NCBI GenBank assembly: GCA_900318465.1
Contig: ONKQ01000014.1
Coordinates: 1 to 64,000 of the forward strand
Direction: 5' to 3'
DNA: 64,000 bases
Source of the DNA: an uncultured Bacteroidales bacterium
GTDB lineage: Bacteria; Bacteroidota; Bacteroidia; Bacteroidales; F082
Every line of letters starts with the position of its first letter. Positions within the stretch are counted from its first letter, which is position 1. The notes below the pieces were generated by a model. The model did not search any database and was not told where the DNA came from. It saw only the letters and a program-made list of their open reading frames with translations. Of the stretch, positions 26,250 through 34,983 are shown piece after piece. Position numbers and translations under genes: made by a program.

Positions 26250-27398
26250 CTAAAGGTTTTTCCATGAAATATAGTCGCCGTTGGAGGTTTTGATGTTCTG
26301 CTCGCCGCCGTAAACCACATGCAGTCGATCCGCGTCCAATTGGGCGGTTTTGGCAAAAGTCTTCAACGAAGCAAAATGGTCGCTGTGCATGGTGGCCGCC
26401 GACTTGATTTCGTAACACTCCAAAGTCATGCCTTGCTCCGAAAACAAATCAACTTCGTCATTGTTGCTGTCGCGCCAAAAATAGAGGTTTGGCTCGCGGC
26501 CTTGCGCGTATGCCCGTTTCACGAACTCGGCAACTACCATGTTTTCAAACAATTCGCCGCGCAAGTAATGCGTTTCCATCTGTTTCGTTTCCTCCAAACC
26601 CAACAATGAGGCCACCAATCCAGTGTCACAGAAATACAGTTTCGGTGACTTCACAAGACGTTTGTTGTAGTTTTTGTAATAAGGTTTTAGCAAGAAAATG
26701 GTGTAACTCGTCTCCAAAATGGACAGCCAAGCATTGGCAGTGGGCACCGAAATTCCACATTCCGTGGCCAATGATGCCACATTGAGGAGTTGCGCCACAC
26801 GCCCCGCACAGAGTTTCAGGAAACGGACGAACTGCGACATGTCGCTGATGTTGCGGAGCAAACGCACATCGCGTTCGAGGTAGGTCTGCACATAATTGGG
26901 GAAAAAATCCACGGGCGCAATGTCCTTGTCATAGATGCGCGGATATCCGCCTGTCATCAGCCATTCGTTCAAGTTCTCGGGCAATAACGAGGCCTGACGA
27001 AGTTCGCCGACGGAGAGCGGTGCCATCTTCATCACCGCCGTGCGCCCGGCAAGGCTTTGTGAGATGCGCTCCATCAGCAGGAAGTTGTGTGAACCGGAAA
27101 GGATATACATTCCCGTTTCGTTTCGTTCATCGACTTGGGTTTGGATGTAGGAGAACAAATCGGGGGCGTATTGTGCCTCGTCTATGATCAAAGGTGTGCC
27201 GAAGTTCATCAGGAAACCGCGAGGGTCTTCGATGGCAAACTGGCGGCGGTCCAAGTCCTCCAACGAGATGTATTTGAAGTCGTTAAAGCGCTGTTTTAGC
27301 AAGGTGGATTTCCCGCATTGGCGCGTGCCTGTCAGCGTGACGACAGGGAATTTTGTCGTCATTTGCCGCAGTTTATTTTCTATGGAGCGTTCTATCAT
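26250..27398 (-). CDS. AAA ATPase with DUF4143 domain (first copy)
   Basis: A 382-residue protein. Walker A is GTRQCGKSTLL (about residues 24-34), Walker B is TPLIIDEAQYAPDL, and sensor-like residues lie in MYILSGSHNFLLM. The C-terminal DUF4143 domain has RGELFENMVVAEFVKRAYAQG and a PD-(D/E)XK-like core (LYFWRDSNNDEVDLFSE, ECYEIKSAA), so a nuclease fold is plausible. ATG at 27398 is chosen; the ATG at 27416 adds only six residues. A -7 box (TATTTTTG on the minus strand) is at 27414-27421. The 20-bp repeats at 26229 and 27430 frame the gene, the upstream one about where a -33 element would lie. The family is abundant and mobile-looking in Bacteroidota, with no settled function. Confidence 0.88.
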   Translation of the reverse strand: MIERSIENKLRQMTTKFPVVTLTGTRQCGKSTLLKQRFNDFKYISLEDLDRRQFAIEDPRGFLMNFGTPLIIDEAQYAPDLFSYIQTQVDERNETGMYILSGSHNFLLMERISQSLAGRTAVMKMAPLSVGELRQASLLPENLNEWLMTGGYPRIYDKDIAPVDFFPNYVQTYLERDVRLLRNISDMSQFVRFLKLCAGRVAQLLNVASLATECGISVPTANAWLSILETSYTIFLLKPYYKNYNKRLVKSPKLYFCDTGLVASLLGLEETKQMETHYLRGELFENMVVAEFVKRAYAQGREPNLYFWRDSNNDEVDLFSEQGMTLECYEIKSAATMHSDHFASLKTFAKTAQLDADRLHVVYGGEQNIKTSNGDYISWKNL

Positions 27399-27429
27399 AC
27401 CTGAAATTTTATGCAAAAATACAAATTCA

Positions 27430-27449
27430 ATTTTATGATTTGCATAAAA
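27430..27449 (+). repeat. 20-bp direct repeat, copy upstream of DUF4143 ATPase gene
   Basis: Identical to 26229-26248. A shorter related string (ATTTTATGCAAAAAT) lies next to it and covers the -7 box. It could be a binding site for the ATPase itself or a scar of insertion. Confidence 0.85.
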
Positions 27450-27488
27450 ATCGAGAAAAATTGCTCCTATTTCCTACCGTTTTGAGGC

Positions 27489-28706
27489 TCATTCCACCCC
27501 AAACAAACTCTTATACCGCTCCGCAACATAATCATCCACCCAATCATAATACGCCTCTATCGTCTTGAAACTCTTCGCTTTACGCAATCCTTCAAGGGCT
27601 TCCTCTCCACGGCGCATCACCTCTTTTTCAATGTGTTGGATTTGTTGCAAAATGCCAGTGCCCTGCTTGTTGAAAAGTTTGGAAAGGTCGCCGTAAGTGG
27701 TGGTGTTTCCTGCTTCAAGCGAGAAGACCCGCTTCTTCAGCTCCAGACCTTTCTCGTTGAGCCACGAATGCCCTGTGCCGTCGTCGGTGACGATGGCGGG
27801 CAGTTTCCCCGACAGGGTAAGCACCAACGGAATGGCCACCGTGGTCAGCGGCCAGCCGATAATCGTCCAACTGACGGTGTTCAGCGGCGATTCATCAGGA
27901 CGAACTCCCTGAACAAGAATCACCGAAGAGGTGGAATAACGAGCGATGTAATCTCCAAAGGGAAAATACTGCGTATCATTCTCGTTCTCAGGCATAAAAT
28001 CATACATATCAAGTTTCGTCACGCCGTGTTTCAGGTATCTTGAAATGGAAGTGATGAGGTAATCATGCTCCAAATTGCCTTCCTTGCAAGCCTCGGCCAT
28101 GAAGTCGGTGATGGCGCAATAACGCTCCACGCCCAAGTCCAATTTGTGGTTGCCCGTGGTGCCGAAATTGGTGCGCATCAGGTAGCCGTCAGGGGCAACT
28201 TTCGGGTCATTCACATCGAATTTCACATACTCGTAATTGCCAGTTTCATAATAGGCGCAACTGCCGTTGGCATCGAGGACGGCGAAGTTGGAATTGACCT
28301 CGCGGGGCTTTTTGACGGTGTCCAAAAGCCGCTCGAAATCCTCCAAGGTGGCGCAAAGTTCCAGCGCCTTGCGGATGAGGATGCCATCGCCGTCGGTGTC
28401 ACCACCGTCGCCATTCAGGTTATAAGCCGCCGTATTGATGATGCCGAAACCGGCCTCATTGTGGCCGCCCCAAACATTAACTGGAGTGGTGTCCTCGGCG
28501 TTCACCAAGCCGATGTAGCGATAAACCTGCCCCTGCACGACAATCGTCATGTTGTGCAGTGTGCTGGTATCGCGATTCTTAAATATCAAAGGACGACCGT
28601 CCTTGGTGACGCGGCCAGAAACAATGACCGAGGTGCAGGCCAAAACAGGTTGCACCTCGGTCATCACGGCTGCCATCAGGAAAAGTGCTAACAAACGCTT
28701 TTTCAT
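27489..28706 (-). CDS. Secreted Ntn hydrolase of the C45 / linear amide hydrolase type
   Basis: A 405-residue protein with a signal peptide (MKKRLLALFLMAAVMTEVQPVLA) directly followed by CTSVIVSGRVTKDGRPLIFKNRDTS. The Cys after the cleavage site is the expected N-terminal nucleophile, followed by the family Arg/Asp (FKNRDTS). NEAGFGIINTAAYN, SNFAVLDANGSCAYYETGN and GYLMRTNFG are conserved blocks of the acyl-CoA:6-APA acyltransferase/choloylglycine hydrolase superfamily. It probably cleaves an amide bond (a conjugated bile acid, N-acyl amide or acyl-amino acid) in the periplasm or outside. The substrate is unknown. It lies downstream of dsbD with an 11-base gap, so the two may be cotranscribed. 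Confidence 0.85.
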   Translation of the reverse strand: MKKRLLALFLMAAVMTEVQPVLACTSVIVSGRVTKDGRPLIFKNRDTSTLHNMTIVVQGQVYRYIGLVNAEDTTPVNVWGGHNEAGFGIINTAAYNLNGDGGDTDGDGILIRKALELCATLEDFERLLDTVKKPREVNSNFAVLDANGSCAYYETGNYEYVKFDVNDPKVAPDGYLMRTNFGTTGNHKLDLGVERYCAITDFMAEACKEGNLEHDYLITSISRYLKHGVTKLDMYDFMPENENDTQYFPFGDYIARYSTSSVILVQGVRPDESPLNTVSWTIIGWPLTTVAIPLVLTLSGKLPAIVTDDGTGHSWLNEKGLELKKRVFSLEAGNTTTYGDLSKLFNKQGTGILQQIQHIEKEVMRRGEEALEGLRKAKSFKTIEAYYDWVDDYVAERYKSLFGVE

Positions 28707-28717
28707 GGCAAGTCAAT

Positions 28718-30784
28718 TTAGTCTATAACATGCTGATAATAAGTTCCTTCCTTGAAATTCTTGATACCATCCTTCAAGAAAGCCACAAAAGCATCCTTGT
28801 CCAAATCGTAAGCGCGAGGCTTCATCAGGAGGTTGCCGTTGTGGTCCAAAAGGCAGTAATACGGCTGAGCATTGGTGCCGAACTTCGAGATTTGGAAGTC
28901 GGCATACTTGCGCCCGATGGTCTTCTTTTCCTTGCCGTCGTAGGTCGAAGTATACCATTCCTCCTTAGGCAGCGAGGTCTTATCATCGACATATAAAGCG
29001 CAGAGCACAAAATCATGGCGGAGCATATCCTTCACACGCGGGTCGCTCCAAACATTGGCCTCCATCTCACGGCAATTCACGCAACCGTGACCTGTGAAGT
29101 CAACAAAAATGGGACGATTCGTGGCTTTTGCGACGGCCAAGGCTTGGTCATAGTCGAAATAGCCTTTCAAATTGTGCGGCAAATGGAACAAATCGGCATA
29201 CTTGGGTTCTTCAGTAAACTCCACTGCTGCAACGGCTTGCACTTGACCTTGCGGAGCTACCGCCATATTGGCCATCTTGGCATCCACATATTCAATCACC
29301 TTTTCGCTGTTCTCCTCAATGATGCGATTGAGGTCGAAATCGAGAGTTTGCTTGGGCGGCAAATAACCCGACAAAGCCTTCAACGGAGCACCCCACATGC
29401 CAGGAATCATATAAATTACAAAGACGAAGTCGATGATAATCAGCACCAAACGGAACACGCCCAACTCCTTGACTTCCTTCTCGCCCTTGAAACGGATTTT
29501 GCCGAGGAGATAAAATCCAAGCAAAGCAAAACAAACAATCCAAATGCCGAGATAAACCTCGCGGTCGAGCAGGTGCCAGTGGTAGGTTTGGTCAGCCACG
29601 CTGAGGAACTTGAAGCCTAATGCGACTTCGATGAAACCCAACACGACTTTCACGGAAGTGAGCCAACCGCCGCTCTTGGGCAGACTTTGGAGCAAATTCG
29701 GGAAGAAGGCAAACAAGGCAAACGGAAGCGCGAAAGCCACAGCGAAGGCAAACATCGTCACAATGGGAGCCCAAAACTCACCCGAAGTGGATTTGATGAG
29801 CACCGTACCCACGATGGGACCTGTGCAGGCAAACGACACCAAAACCAAGGTCAAGGCCATGAAGAAGATGCCGCCTAAACTCTTGGTACTCTGTTTGCTA
29901 TCACTCTTGTTCACCATATTGCTGCCCAATGTGATTTCAAACGCGCCAAAGAACGAGGCCGCAAAAATCATGAACACGAGGAAGAAGATGATGTTCGGCA
30001 GCCAGTGCGTGGCGAGCCAGTTGAAGATGTCGGCAGTGACGCTGTTGCCGCCTACAAGCCAAGTCACCATGATGATAATGGCAATGGGCAAGGTATAAAG
30101 CAACACAATGAAAATGAAATACATAAACGCCTTGAATCGCCCTTGAGCCTTGCTTTCGCCTTCGCCGTGCATGAAGAACGACACGGTCATGGGAATCATC
30201 GGGAAGACGCAAGGCGTTAGGATAGCAGCAAATCCCCATAGGATGGCTTCGAGAATCATCGCCCAGATGTTCGATTTTGTTCCAGCAGTGGTTTCAGGCT
30301 CAGCGGCCTCAATCACAGCGGTTTCCGAGCCATACATCAAATCCACATCTTCTGCAAGCGACACGCATTGGCCGTCCTTGCAAGCTTGGTAGGTGATTTC
30401 GCCTGTGATGGGGAAAGAGCCGTCTTTCAGCTTGCGGAAAGTCTGTGCAAACGCCGCAGAACCAGCAAATTGCTTGTACTCTGTTTCAAAGATGTCATCG
30501 TAATAAAGCGGCACATCTGTAAGGTCTCGAGCCTCGCTCACGGCCTCGAAAAACTCAGAGGTCGTGATGTCGAACACCGTTGGCAAAGGTGCCAAATCGG
30601 GCATTTTAGTTGAATAAATGTGATACTGCGGGTCGATGGTGGCCGTGGCGACCAAATCAAACTCGTTGTCGTTGAGGTCTTCAATGGCGAAAGTCCATTG
30701 AACAGGGTCGATGATTTGCGCCTGCGTCTTCAAAGGCATGACGGCAACAAAGGCCATCAGCAGGCAGAAAAAGAGTCGTTTCAT
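28718..30784 (-). CDS. dsbD: Thiol:disulfide interchange protein DsbD family
   Basis: Carries electrons from cytoplasmic thioredoxin to the periplasm. Layout: signal peptide (MKRLFFCLLMAFVAVMP), an N-terminal DsbD-alpha domain (about residues 25-165, with CKDGQC), eight TM segments (about 175-460, with FAAILTPCVFPMIPMTVSFF and FACTGPIVGTVL giving the two membrane Cys), and a C-terminal thioredoxin domain with the CxxC motif in GHGCVNCREMEANV. The downstream ATG at 30784 is chosen because it starts a clean signal peptide; the ATG at 30811 adds nine polar residues. A -7 box (minus strand) is at 30825-30832. The protein would supply reductant to periplasmic cysteines, including the T9SS thioredoxin protein nearby. 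Confidence 0.93.
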   Translation of the reverse strand: MKRLFFCLLMAFVAVMPLKTQAQIIDPVQWTFAIEDLNDNEFDLVATATIDPQYHIYSTKMPDLAPLPTVFDITTSEFFEAVSEARDLTDVPLYYDDIFETEYKQFAGSAAFAQTFRKLKDGSFPITGEITYQACKDGQCVSLAEDVDLMYGSETAVIEAAEPETTAGTKSNIWAMILEAILWGFAAILTPCVFPMIPMTVSFFMHGEGESKAQGRFKAFMYFIFIVLLYTLPIAIIIMVTWLVGGNSVTADIFNWLATHWLPNIIFFLVFMIFAASFFGAFEITLGSNMVNKSDSKQSTKSLGGIFFMALTLVLVSFACTGPIVGTVLIKSTSGEFWAPIVTMFAFAVAFALPFALFAFFPNLLQSLPKSGGWLTSVKVVLGFIEVALGFKFLSVADQTYHWHLLDREVYLGIWIVCFALLGFYLLGKIRFKGEKEVKELGVFRLVLIIIDFVFVIYMIPGMWGAPLKALSGYLPPKQTLDFDLNRIIEENSEKVIEYVDAKMANMAVAPQGQVQAVAAVEFTEEPKYADLFHLPHNLKGYFDYDQALAVAKATNRPIFVDFTGHGCVNCREMEANVWSDPRVKDMLRHDFVLCALYVDDKTSLPKEEWYTSTYDGKEKKTIGRKYADFQISKFGTNAQPYYCLLDHNGNLLMKPRAYDLDKDAFVAFLKDGIKNFKEGTYYQHVID

Positions 30785-30893
30785 ATCGGTAAATTTATTG
30801 TTTGCAAACATATTTATAAAGGTGCAAAAATAATAAGAATTACAACATGTTTGAGAAAAAAGTGATTTTTTTTGCCGACAAAATTGTCAGTCC

Positions 30894-32288
30894 TCATTTG
30901 ACCATCCTGCACTCAAATATTGTTTTGGTCTCTTTCTTAATCTTAAAACGATCATCAATGCGATGCCCAACCACCCAAAGAATGTCACCGTCAGCCGAAA
31001 CCAGCAACCATACCTTACGTTTTTGCCATTCCGTAAACTTCTGATCCACAAAGAAGTCGCTCAACAGTTTGGAGCCTTTCATGCCCAAAGGATGGAAGCG
31101 GTCGCCATACCGCCAATGGCGTAAGGTCAAAGGGAACTTCAATTTGTCGAAGTCCAATTGAGCCACATCAGACGACTTGTCAATGACAAAATCGGGAGTT
31201 TTCTCCAACTTGGAAAAACAAAGATGGATTGGCAAAACTATTACATCCTCCCCTACTCCGATTTGGACCTCTTCATTCTCAACAGCCTTGATTTCAGAAA
31301 GTTGCAATTCATCTCTGCCAATAATCAATTGGTGTGTCGAGGAAAAATACTTATTCCCTATTCCCGTATTCATTGTTTCAAAAATGAAACGGCATTGATC
31401 AGCATTGAAGCCATATTGCCTAAGCCACTCAAAAAGCAACTGAAATGAATAACCCGGCCTTTCGACAAGCTCAGGGGCCTTAGCTTCTGACAGCCGCTTT
31501 GCGTCATTGCGAGGAACGAAGCAATCCAGAAAAGCAGAATAAGGAAACCTTTGAACATCTCCATCTTGTTCAACAATTTGCGCCAACTTCTCTTTCAGCA
31601 ATGTCCGATAAAGCTCGTTTTCTGAAGCAAGATACTCCAAAGATATATATAATCCTTGCCTCGCTTCAGGTTTCAGTTCATCAAAAGCAGGCAAGAGTTG
31701 GTTGCGGATTTTGTTGCGCAGATAAACGGATTCGGCGTTGGTATGGTCTTCTCGCCAAAGGATTTGGTTCTCAACGGCATACTGACGAATCTGTTCTCTT
31801 GAAGCCCAGAGCAAAGGCCGAATGATGACGCCGTTTTGCGGCAACATTCCTTTCAATCCTCGAAGTCCCGCACCGCGCAAAAGGTTGATGAAAAAAGTCT
31901 CGGCTTGATCGTCGGTGTGATGCGCCACAGCAATTTTGTCGTAACCCAACTGCTGTCTCAACTGCTCAAACCAAGCATAGCGCAATTCTCGGGCGGCCAT
32001 TTCGATGGAAATTCCGTTTTCTGAAGCGTATTTCTCGGTATCAAAATGCTTTACAAAGCACTGAATGCCATTCCGTTCGGCATAATCTCGGACAAACTTT
32101 TCATCGCCATCCGATTCCTCCCCGCGCAGATGAAAATTGCAGTGCGCCGCGACAAAATCCACCTTGGTTTTCAGCAACAAATCTGCCAAAACCATGGAAT
32201 CAATGCCGCCGCTGAGGGCCAGAATGAGTTTGTCGCCCTCGGCAATTAAGTTACACCTATTAATATATGCTTGGAACCGGTCAATCAT
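30894..32288 (-). CDS. tilS: tRNA(Ile)-lysidine synthase, with in-frame repeat insertion
   Basis: Converts C34 of the CAU-anticodon tRNA-Ile to lysidine, so the tRNA reads AUA; essential in bacteria. The PP-loop motif SGGIDSMVLADLL is near the N-terminus, followed by AAHCNFHLRGEESDGDEKFV and the HHTDDQAETFFINLLRG block, then the C-terminal TilS domain ending in WVVGHRIDDRFKIKKETK. The 464 residues are slightly longer than usual because nt 31450-31535 encode about 29 residues (LDCFVPRNDAKRLSEAKAPEL...) that come from two different dispersed repeats joined in tandem and kept in frame. The insert lies between the synthase core and the C-terminal domain, probably in a surface loop. Confidence 0.93.
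   Translation of the reverse strand: MIDRFQAYINRCNLIAEGDKLILALSGGIDSMVLADLLLKTKVDFVAAHCNFHLRGEESDGDEKFVRDYAERNGIQCFVKHFDTEKYASENGISIEMAARELRYAWFEQLRQQLGYDKIAVAHHTDDQAETFFINLLRGAGLRGLKGMLPQNGVIIRPLLWASREQIRQYAVENQILWREDHTNAESVYLRNKIRNQLLPAFDELKPEARQGLYISLEYLASENELYRTLLKEKLAQIVEQDGDVQRFPYSAFLDCFVPRNDAKRLSEAKAPELVERPGYSFQLLFEWLRQYGFNADQCRFIFETMNTGIGNKYFSSTHQLIIGRDELQLSEIKAVENEEVQIGVGEDVIVLPIHLCFSKLEKTPDFVIDKSSDVAQLDFDKLKFPLTLRHWRYGDRFHPLGMKGSKLLSDFFVDQKFTEWQKRKVWLLVSADGDILWVVGHRIDDRFKIKKETKTIFECRMVK
31456..31529 (+). repeat. Two dispersed repeat elements inside tilS
   Basis: 31456-31485 matches the palindromic element of 768-788 and 37747-37777 (CCTTTCGACAAGCTCAGGGG...). 31502-31529 (CGTCATTGCGAGGAACGAAG...) matches the element at 57556-57585 in reverse. 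Both are intergenic types that here are translated. Confidence 0.85.
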
Positions 32289-32290
32289 AG

Positions 32291-33742
32291 TCAGTGCATT
32301 ACCACAAATTTTCCCATACCTTTTCCGTTCATTTGAACGAAATACAAACCATCGGGATAGCGATTTGTATCGATCCTTACCTGCTGACTATCAGACACAA
32401 CAGCATCCATCAATTGGCCCAAGCTGTTGCGGACTTGAATCAAGCCATTAGCCTCAATGTTCACAACATCATCAGCTGGATTGGGGTAAATCGCGCAACC
32501 TTCTTGCTGATTATCAAAGACTTCCGAATAGCATTGATGCACTTCTATGCCCAAAGGCTCAAAGGCATCAATAATGGTTTGCAAATCATAGATATAAAAG
32601 CCCGAATGACCTCCGTCAAGTACGATTTGTCTATCTGGAGCAATCAAGAAATAATGCGGAGAATAGGAGAAATGAAACAAATCCACAAACCTCTGAGCAC
32701 CTCCTTCCCGGCCTACCGTAGGATATTCGACACCAAATTCCTCGCACCACCGGAAACACAATTCCTCAGAATCGGTAGTCACTTCCATGTAGAATATGTC
32801 TTCATTGTTGCATCCATAACGGTAATAGGATTCCACAATGTATGGCATCGCCTCACGGCACGAAATGCAAGTGAATCCGAAGAAATCAACGAAAACGAAC
32901 TGTCCTCGATCAAGAATATCGAACAAATGGATTTCGTTGCCATGACAATCGACCAGCTCGAAATCCAAGGCTTCGGGGCCGACGCAAATCGTGTCGGAGA
33001 TGTTCTCAGAGCCATCCTCACATCGCGAAGCCACATAATAACAGTTCTCCTCCGTCGGATGATACGTTACGTTTTTCAAGTATGGTTCAACCGTGTTGGC
33101 TTCCAAATGGAAAACATCACCTGCATAATTCCGCGAAAACACATGATAATACTCGGCACCTTCAACGCTCGCCCACTCAAGTTGCAATTGCGCCTCCGAA
33201 AGAGTGGCCGTCAAGTTGCTTGGTGCCTCGCATTGGCCAAAATTGCAATCGCTTGGCGCAATGCCCAAATCCGAAAAAACTTCCTCAAAATGATAGACTA
33301 TCGGCTCTTGAAATATCTGATGGTCAGGCAAAAACAGAAGAAACTGGTTGTTCCCATAGTCGTAGATGCAATCAGGATATAGGGCATAAAACGAGGCGCT
33401 TCCTCCATCCATGCCAATCACGGGGAATTCAATATGATGTTCTTCAGCCCAACTTTGGCACTGCGCATCATCGGCTTGGGTCAGCAAGTCCATGAAAAAC
33501 ACATCCCTGCCATTGCAGCCGTACTGATGGTACAAATTGTTCATGGTCAAGGTCTGCCCATAACCACTAAAATCATTCTGAAAGTGAACCAAGACATATT
33601 GCCCACCGTCGAGCAACTCAAACAGATTGTACGCTACTCCATTACAATCCGTAAAGGTAAAATCCTCAACTTCGGGCGGGCAATCGGCTTTCAACTGCCA
33701 ACCCAATGATAGAAATGCCAATACAAACAACGCCTTTTTCAT
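32291..33742 (-). CDS. T9SS-exported protein with two thioredoxin-like domains
   Basis: A 483-residue secreted protein: signal peptide (MKKALFVLAFLSLGWQLKA), thioredoxin/TlpA-like domain 1 (about residues 20-170, VEDFTFTDCNGVAYNLFEL), a fibronectin-III-like module (APSNLTATLSEAQLQLEW), thioredoxin-like domain 2 (about 255-410) and a type A T9SS sorting domain (CAIYPNPADDVVNIEANGLIQV... MGKFVVMH). Domain 2 keeps the active-site CISC in FTCISCREAMP. Domain 1 has no CxxC at the same place (FQNDFSGYGQT), so it is probably not a redox enzyme. ATG 33742 gives the clean signal peptide; ATG 33781 adds 13 residues. A -7 box (TACTTTTG, minus) is at 33762-33769. The stop lies 2 bases from the tilS start. 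Confidence 0.85.
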   Translation of the reverse strand: MKKALFVLAFLSLGWQLKADCPPEVEDFTFTDCNGVAYNLFELLDGGQYVLVHFQNDFSGYGQTLTMNNLYHQYGCNGRDVFFMDLLTQADDAQCQSWAEEHHIEFPVIGMDGGSASFYALYPDCIYDYGNNQFLLFLPDHQIFQEPIVYHFEEVFSDLGIAPSDCNFGQCEAPSNLTATLSEAQLQLEWASVEGAEYYHVFSRNYAGDVFHLEANTVEPYLKNVTYHPTEENCYYVASRCEDGSENISDTICVGPEALDFELVDCHGNEIHLFDILDRGQFVFVDFFGFTCISCREAMPYIVESYYRYGCNNEDIFYMEVTTDSEELCFRWCEEFGVEYPTVGREGGAQRFVDLFHFSYSPHYFLIAPDRQIVLDGGHSGFYIYDLQTIIDAFEPLGIEVHQCYSEVFDNQQEGCAIYPNPADDVVNIEANGLIQVRNSLGQLMDAVVSDSQQVRIDTNRYPDGLYFVQMNGKGMGKFVVMH

Positions 33743-33796
33743 GTTCAGATAGTATGGATTGCAAAAGTACAAAAACCTCACAATCCGAAAAATAAA

Positions 33797-34363
33797 TCAT
33801 TTCTTTTTCTTCACCGAAAAACCAAAGCCGCCGATTTTCTCGCCGAGGCCGTAATACTTGCCGTGAGAATAAGCCAAAGGCTTGGCGTGGTTGAGTTGGA
33901 ACGCACCCGTGCCCTTGTCGATGAGTTTTTCCTCCGCATTGATGGCCACCACCTCGGCAATGAACATATCGTGCGAGCCCAATTCCTTCACCTCCATCAC
34001 TTTGCACTCGATATTCAGCGGCGACTCCTGAATCAAAGGGGCTTTCACCATTTGCGCAGGCTCAGTGTGCAGGTGCATCTCTTTAAATTTGTTGTAGTCG
34101 CGGCCCGAGCGCACACCACACCAATCAGTAGCGGCGGCCAAGTCTTCCGTCGTCAGGTTGATGACAAACTCCTTGTTTTTCATGATGAGTTCGTACGAGT
34201 GGCGTTCCTTGCGGACGGAGATGTAGCACATGGGCGGGTCGGAGCAAATCGTGCCCGTCCAGCCGATGGTGATGATATTGTAGTTTTCCTCGCAGTCGCC
34301 GCAAGTGACCATCACAGCGGGCAAAGGATAAATCAATGTTCCGGGTTTGAAGGGGATTTTCAT
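33797..34363 (-). CDS. Flavin reductase family protein (flavoredoxin-like)
   Basis: A 188-residue FMN-binding split-barrel protein. Characteristic segments are YPLPAVMVTCGDCEENYNIITIGWTGTICSDPPMCYISVR (FMN and substrate loop), SYELIMKNKEFVINLTTEDL and CKVMEVKELGSHDMFIAEVVAINAEE. Such proteins reduce flavins with NAD(P)H or act as electron carriers in anaerobes. The gene is minus strand and stands alone, just upstream (in transcription terms) of the T9SS thioredoxin gene. It is not linked to a monooxygenase here, so the partner is unknown. Confidence 0.9.
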   Translation of the reverse strand: MKIPFKPGTLIYPLPAVMVTCGDCEENYNIITIGWTGTICSDPPMCYISVRKERHSYELIMKNKEFVINLTTEDLAAATDWCGVRSGRDYNKFKEMHLHTEPAQMVKAPLIQESPLNIECKVMEVKELGSHDMFIAEVVAINAEEKLIDKGTGAFQLNHAKPLAYSHGKYYGLGEKIGGFGFSVKKKK

Positions 34364-34389
34364 CGTTTACAACTTTTTTAATCTGTTTT

Positions 34390-34899
34390 TCATTTACCAA
34401 CACGGATTTCAAGCTCATGCTTCCTAAGCATTTTGAAAAACTCATTCTCAAAAGCATAATAGTTATCCCTATTTGACTCTTGTTTCTCAAACAATAAAAA
34501 AACGGGCGGTGACAGGCGCAAATCCGATCCTTCATTTGGAACAATTCGGAACATATTACCATAATTATAGCATTTGTTTATATCCGTCCACCTAATCAGC
34601 CGATACTCCGGAACGAGTCTCGAGCCTGACAATCTCCTCTGTTCCAACCCAAGGTCGGACAGTTTTATATTGACTTTGGCTTCTGCAAGTTTATGAGCCA
34701 ACAAGAACATTATGAAAAAACCGACAATCCATAAGACAGCAACCATCCATTCATTGTTCAGAGAAGGGGCAAAGCCTAATGGGATTATCAATGCGATAAT
34801 AAACAAATAGAACACCTGCTCCAATGGACAAATTATGAAAGTGTATCCCTCTGGATTCGGAACAAATTCCTTTTCGTCTTTTTTCTGTTCTTCGCTCAT
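34390..34899 (-). CDS. Membrane protein, paralogue A
   Basis: A 169-residue protein with a charged N-terminus (MSEEQKKDEKEFVPNPEGYTF), two TM helices (about residues 25-75) and a cytoplasmic beta-rich tail (GLEQRRLSGSRLVPEYRLIRWTDINKCYNYGNM), as in bacterial PH-like membrane proteins. The same plan and the GLEQ-RLSGSR-P-YRLI-W-D motif are found in the gene at 35561-36112, so the two are paralogues. I do not recognise the family name or function. The later ATG (34899) is chosen because it aligns with the start of paralogue B. A -7 box (TATTTTTG on the minus strand) is at 34922-34929. Confidence 0.7.
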   Translation of the reverse strand: MSEEQKKDEKEFVPNPEGYTFIICPLEQVFYLFIIALIIPLGFAPSLNNEWMVAVLWIVGFFIMFLLAHKLAEAKVNIKLSDLGLEQRRLSGSRLVPEYRLIRWTDINKCYNYGNMFRIVPNEGSDLRLSPPVFLLFEKQESNRDNYYAFENEFFKMLRKHELEIRVGK

Positions 34900-34983
34900 G
34901 GCTGATTGGTTTTTCCGATTGCAAAAATAATGATTTTCTCTGTCATCCTGCGGAGAATACAACATTGCTGGAGATAAAATTTC

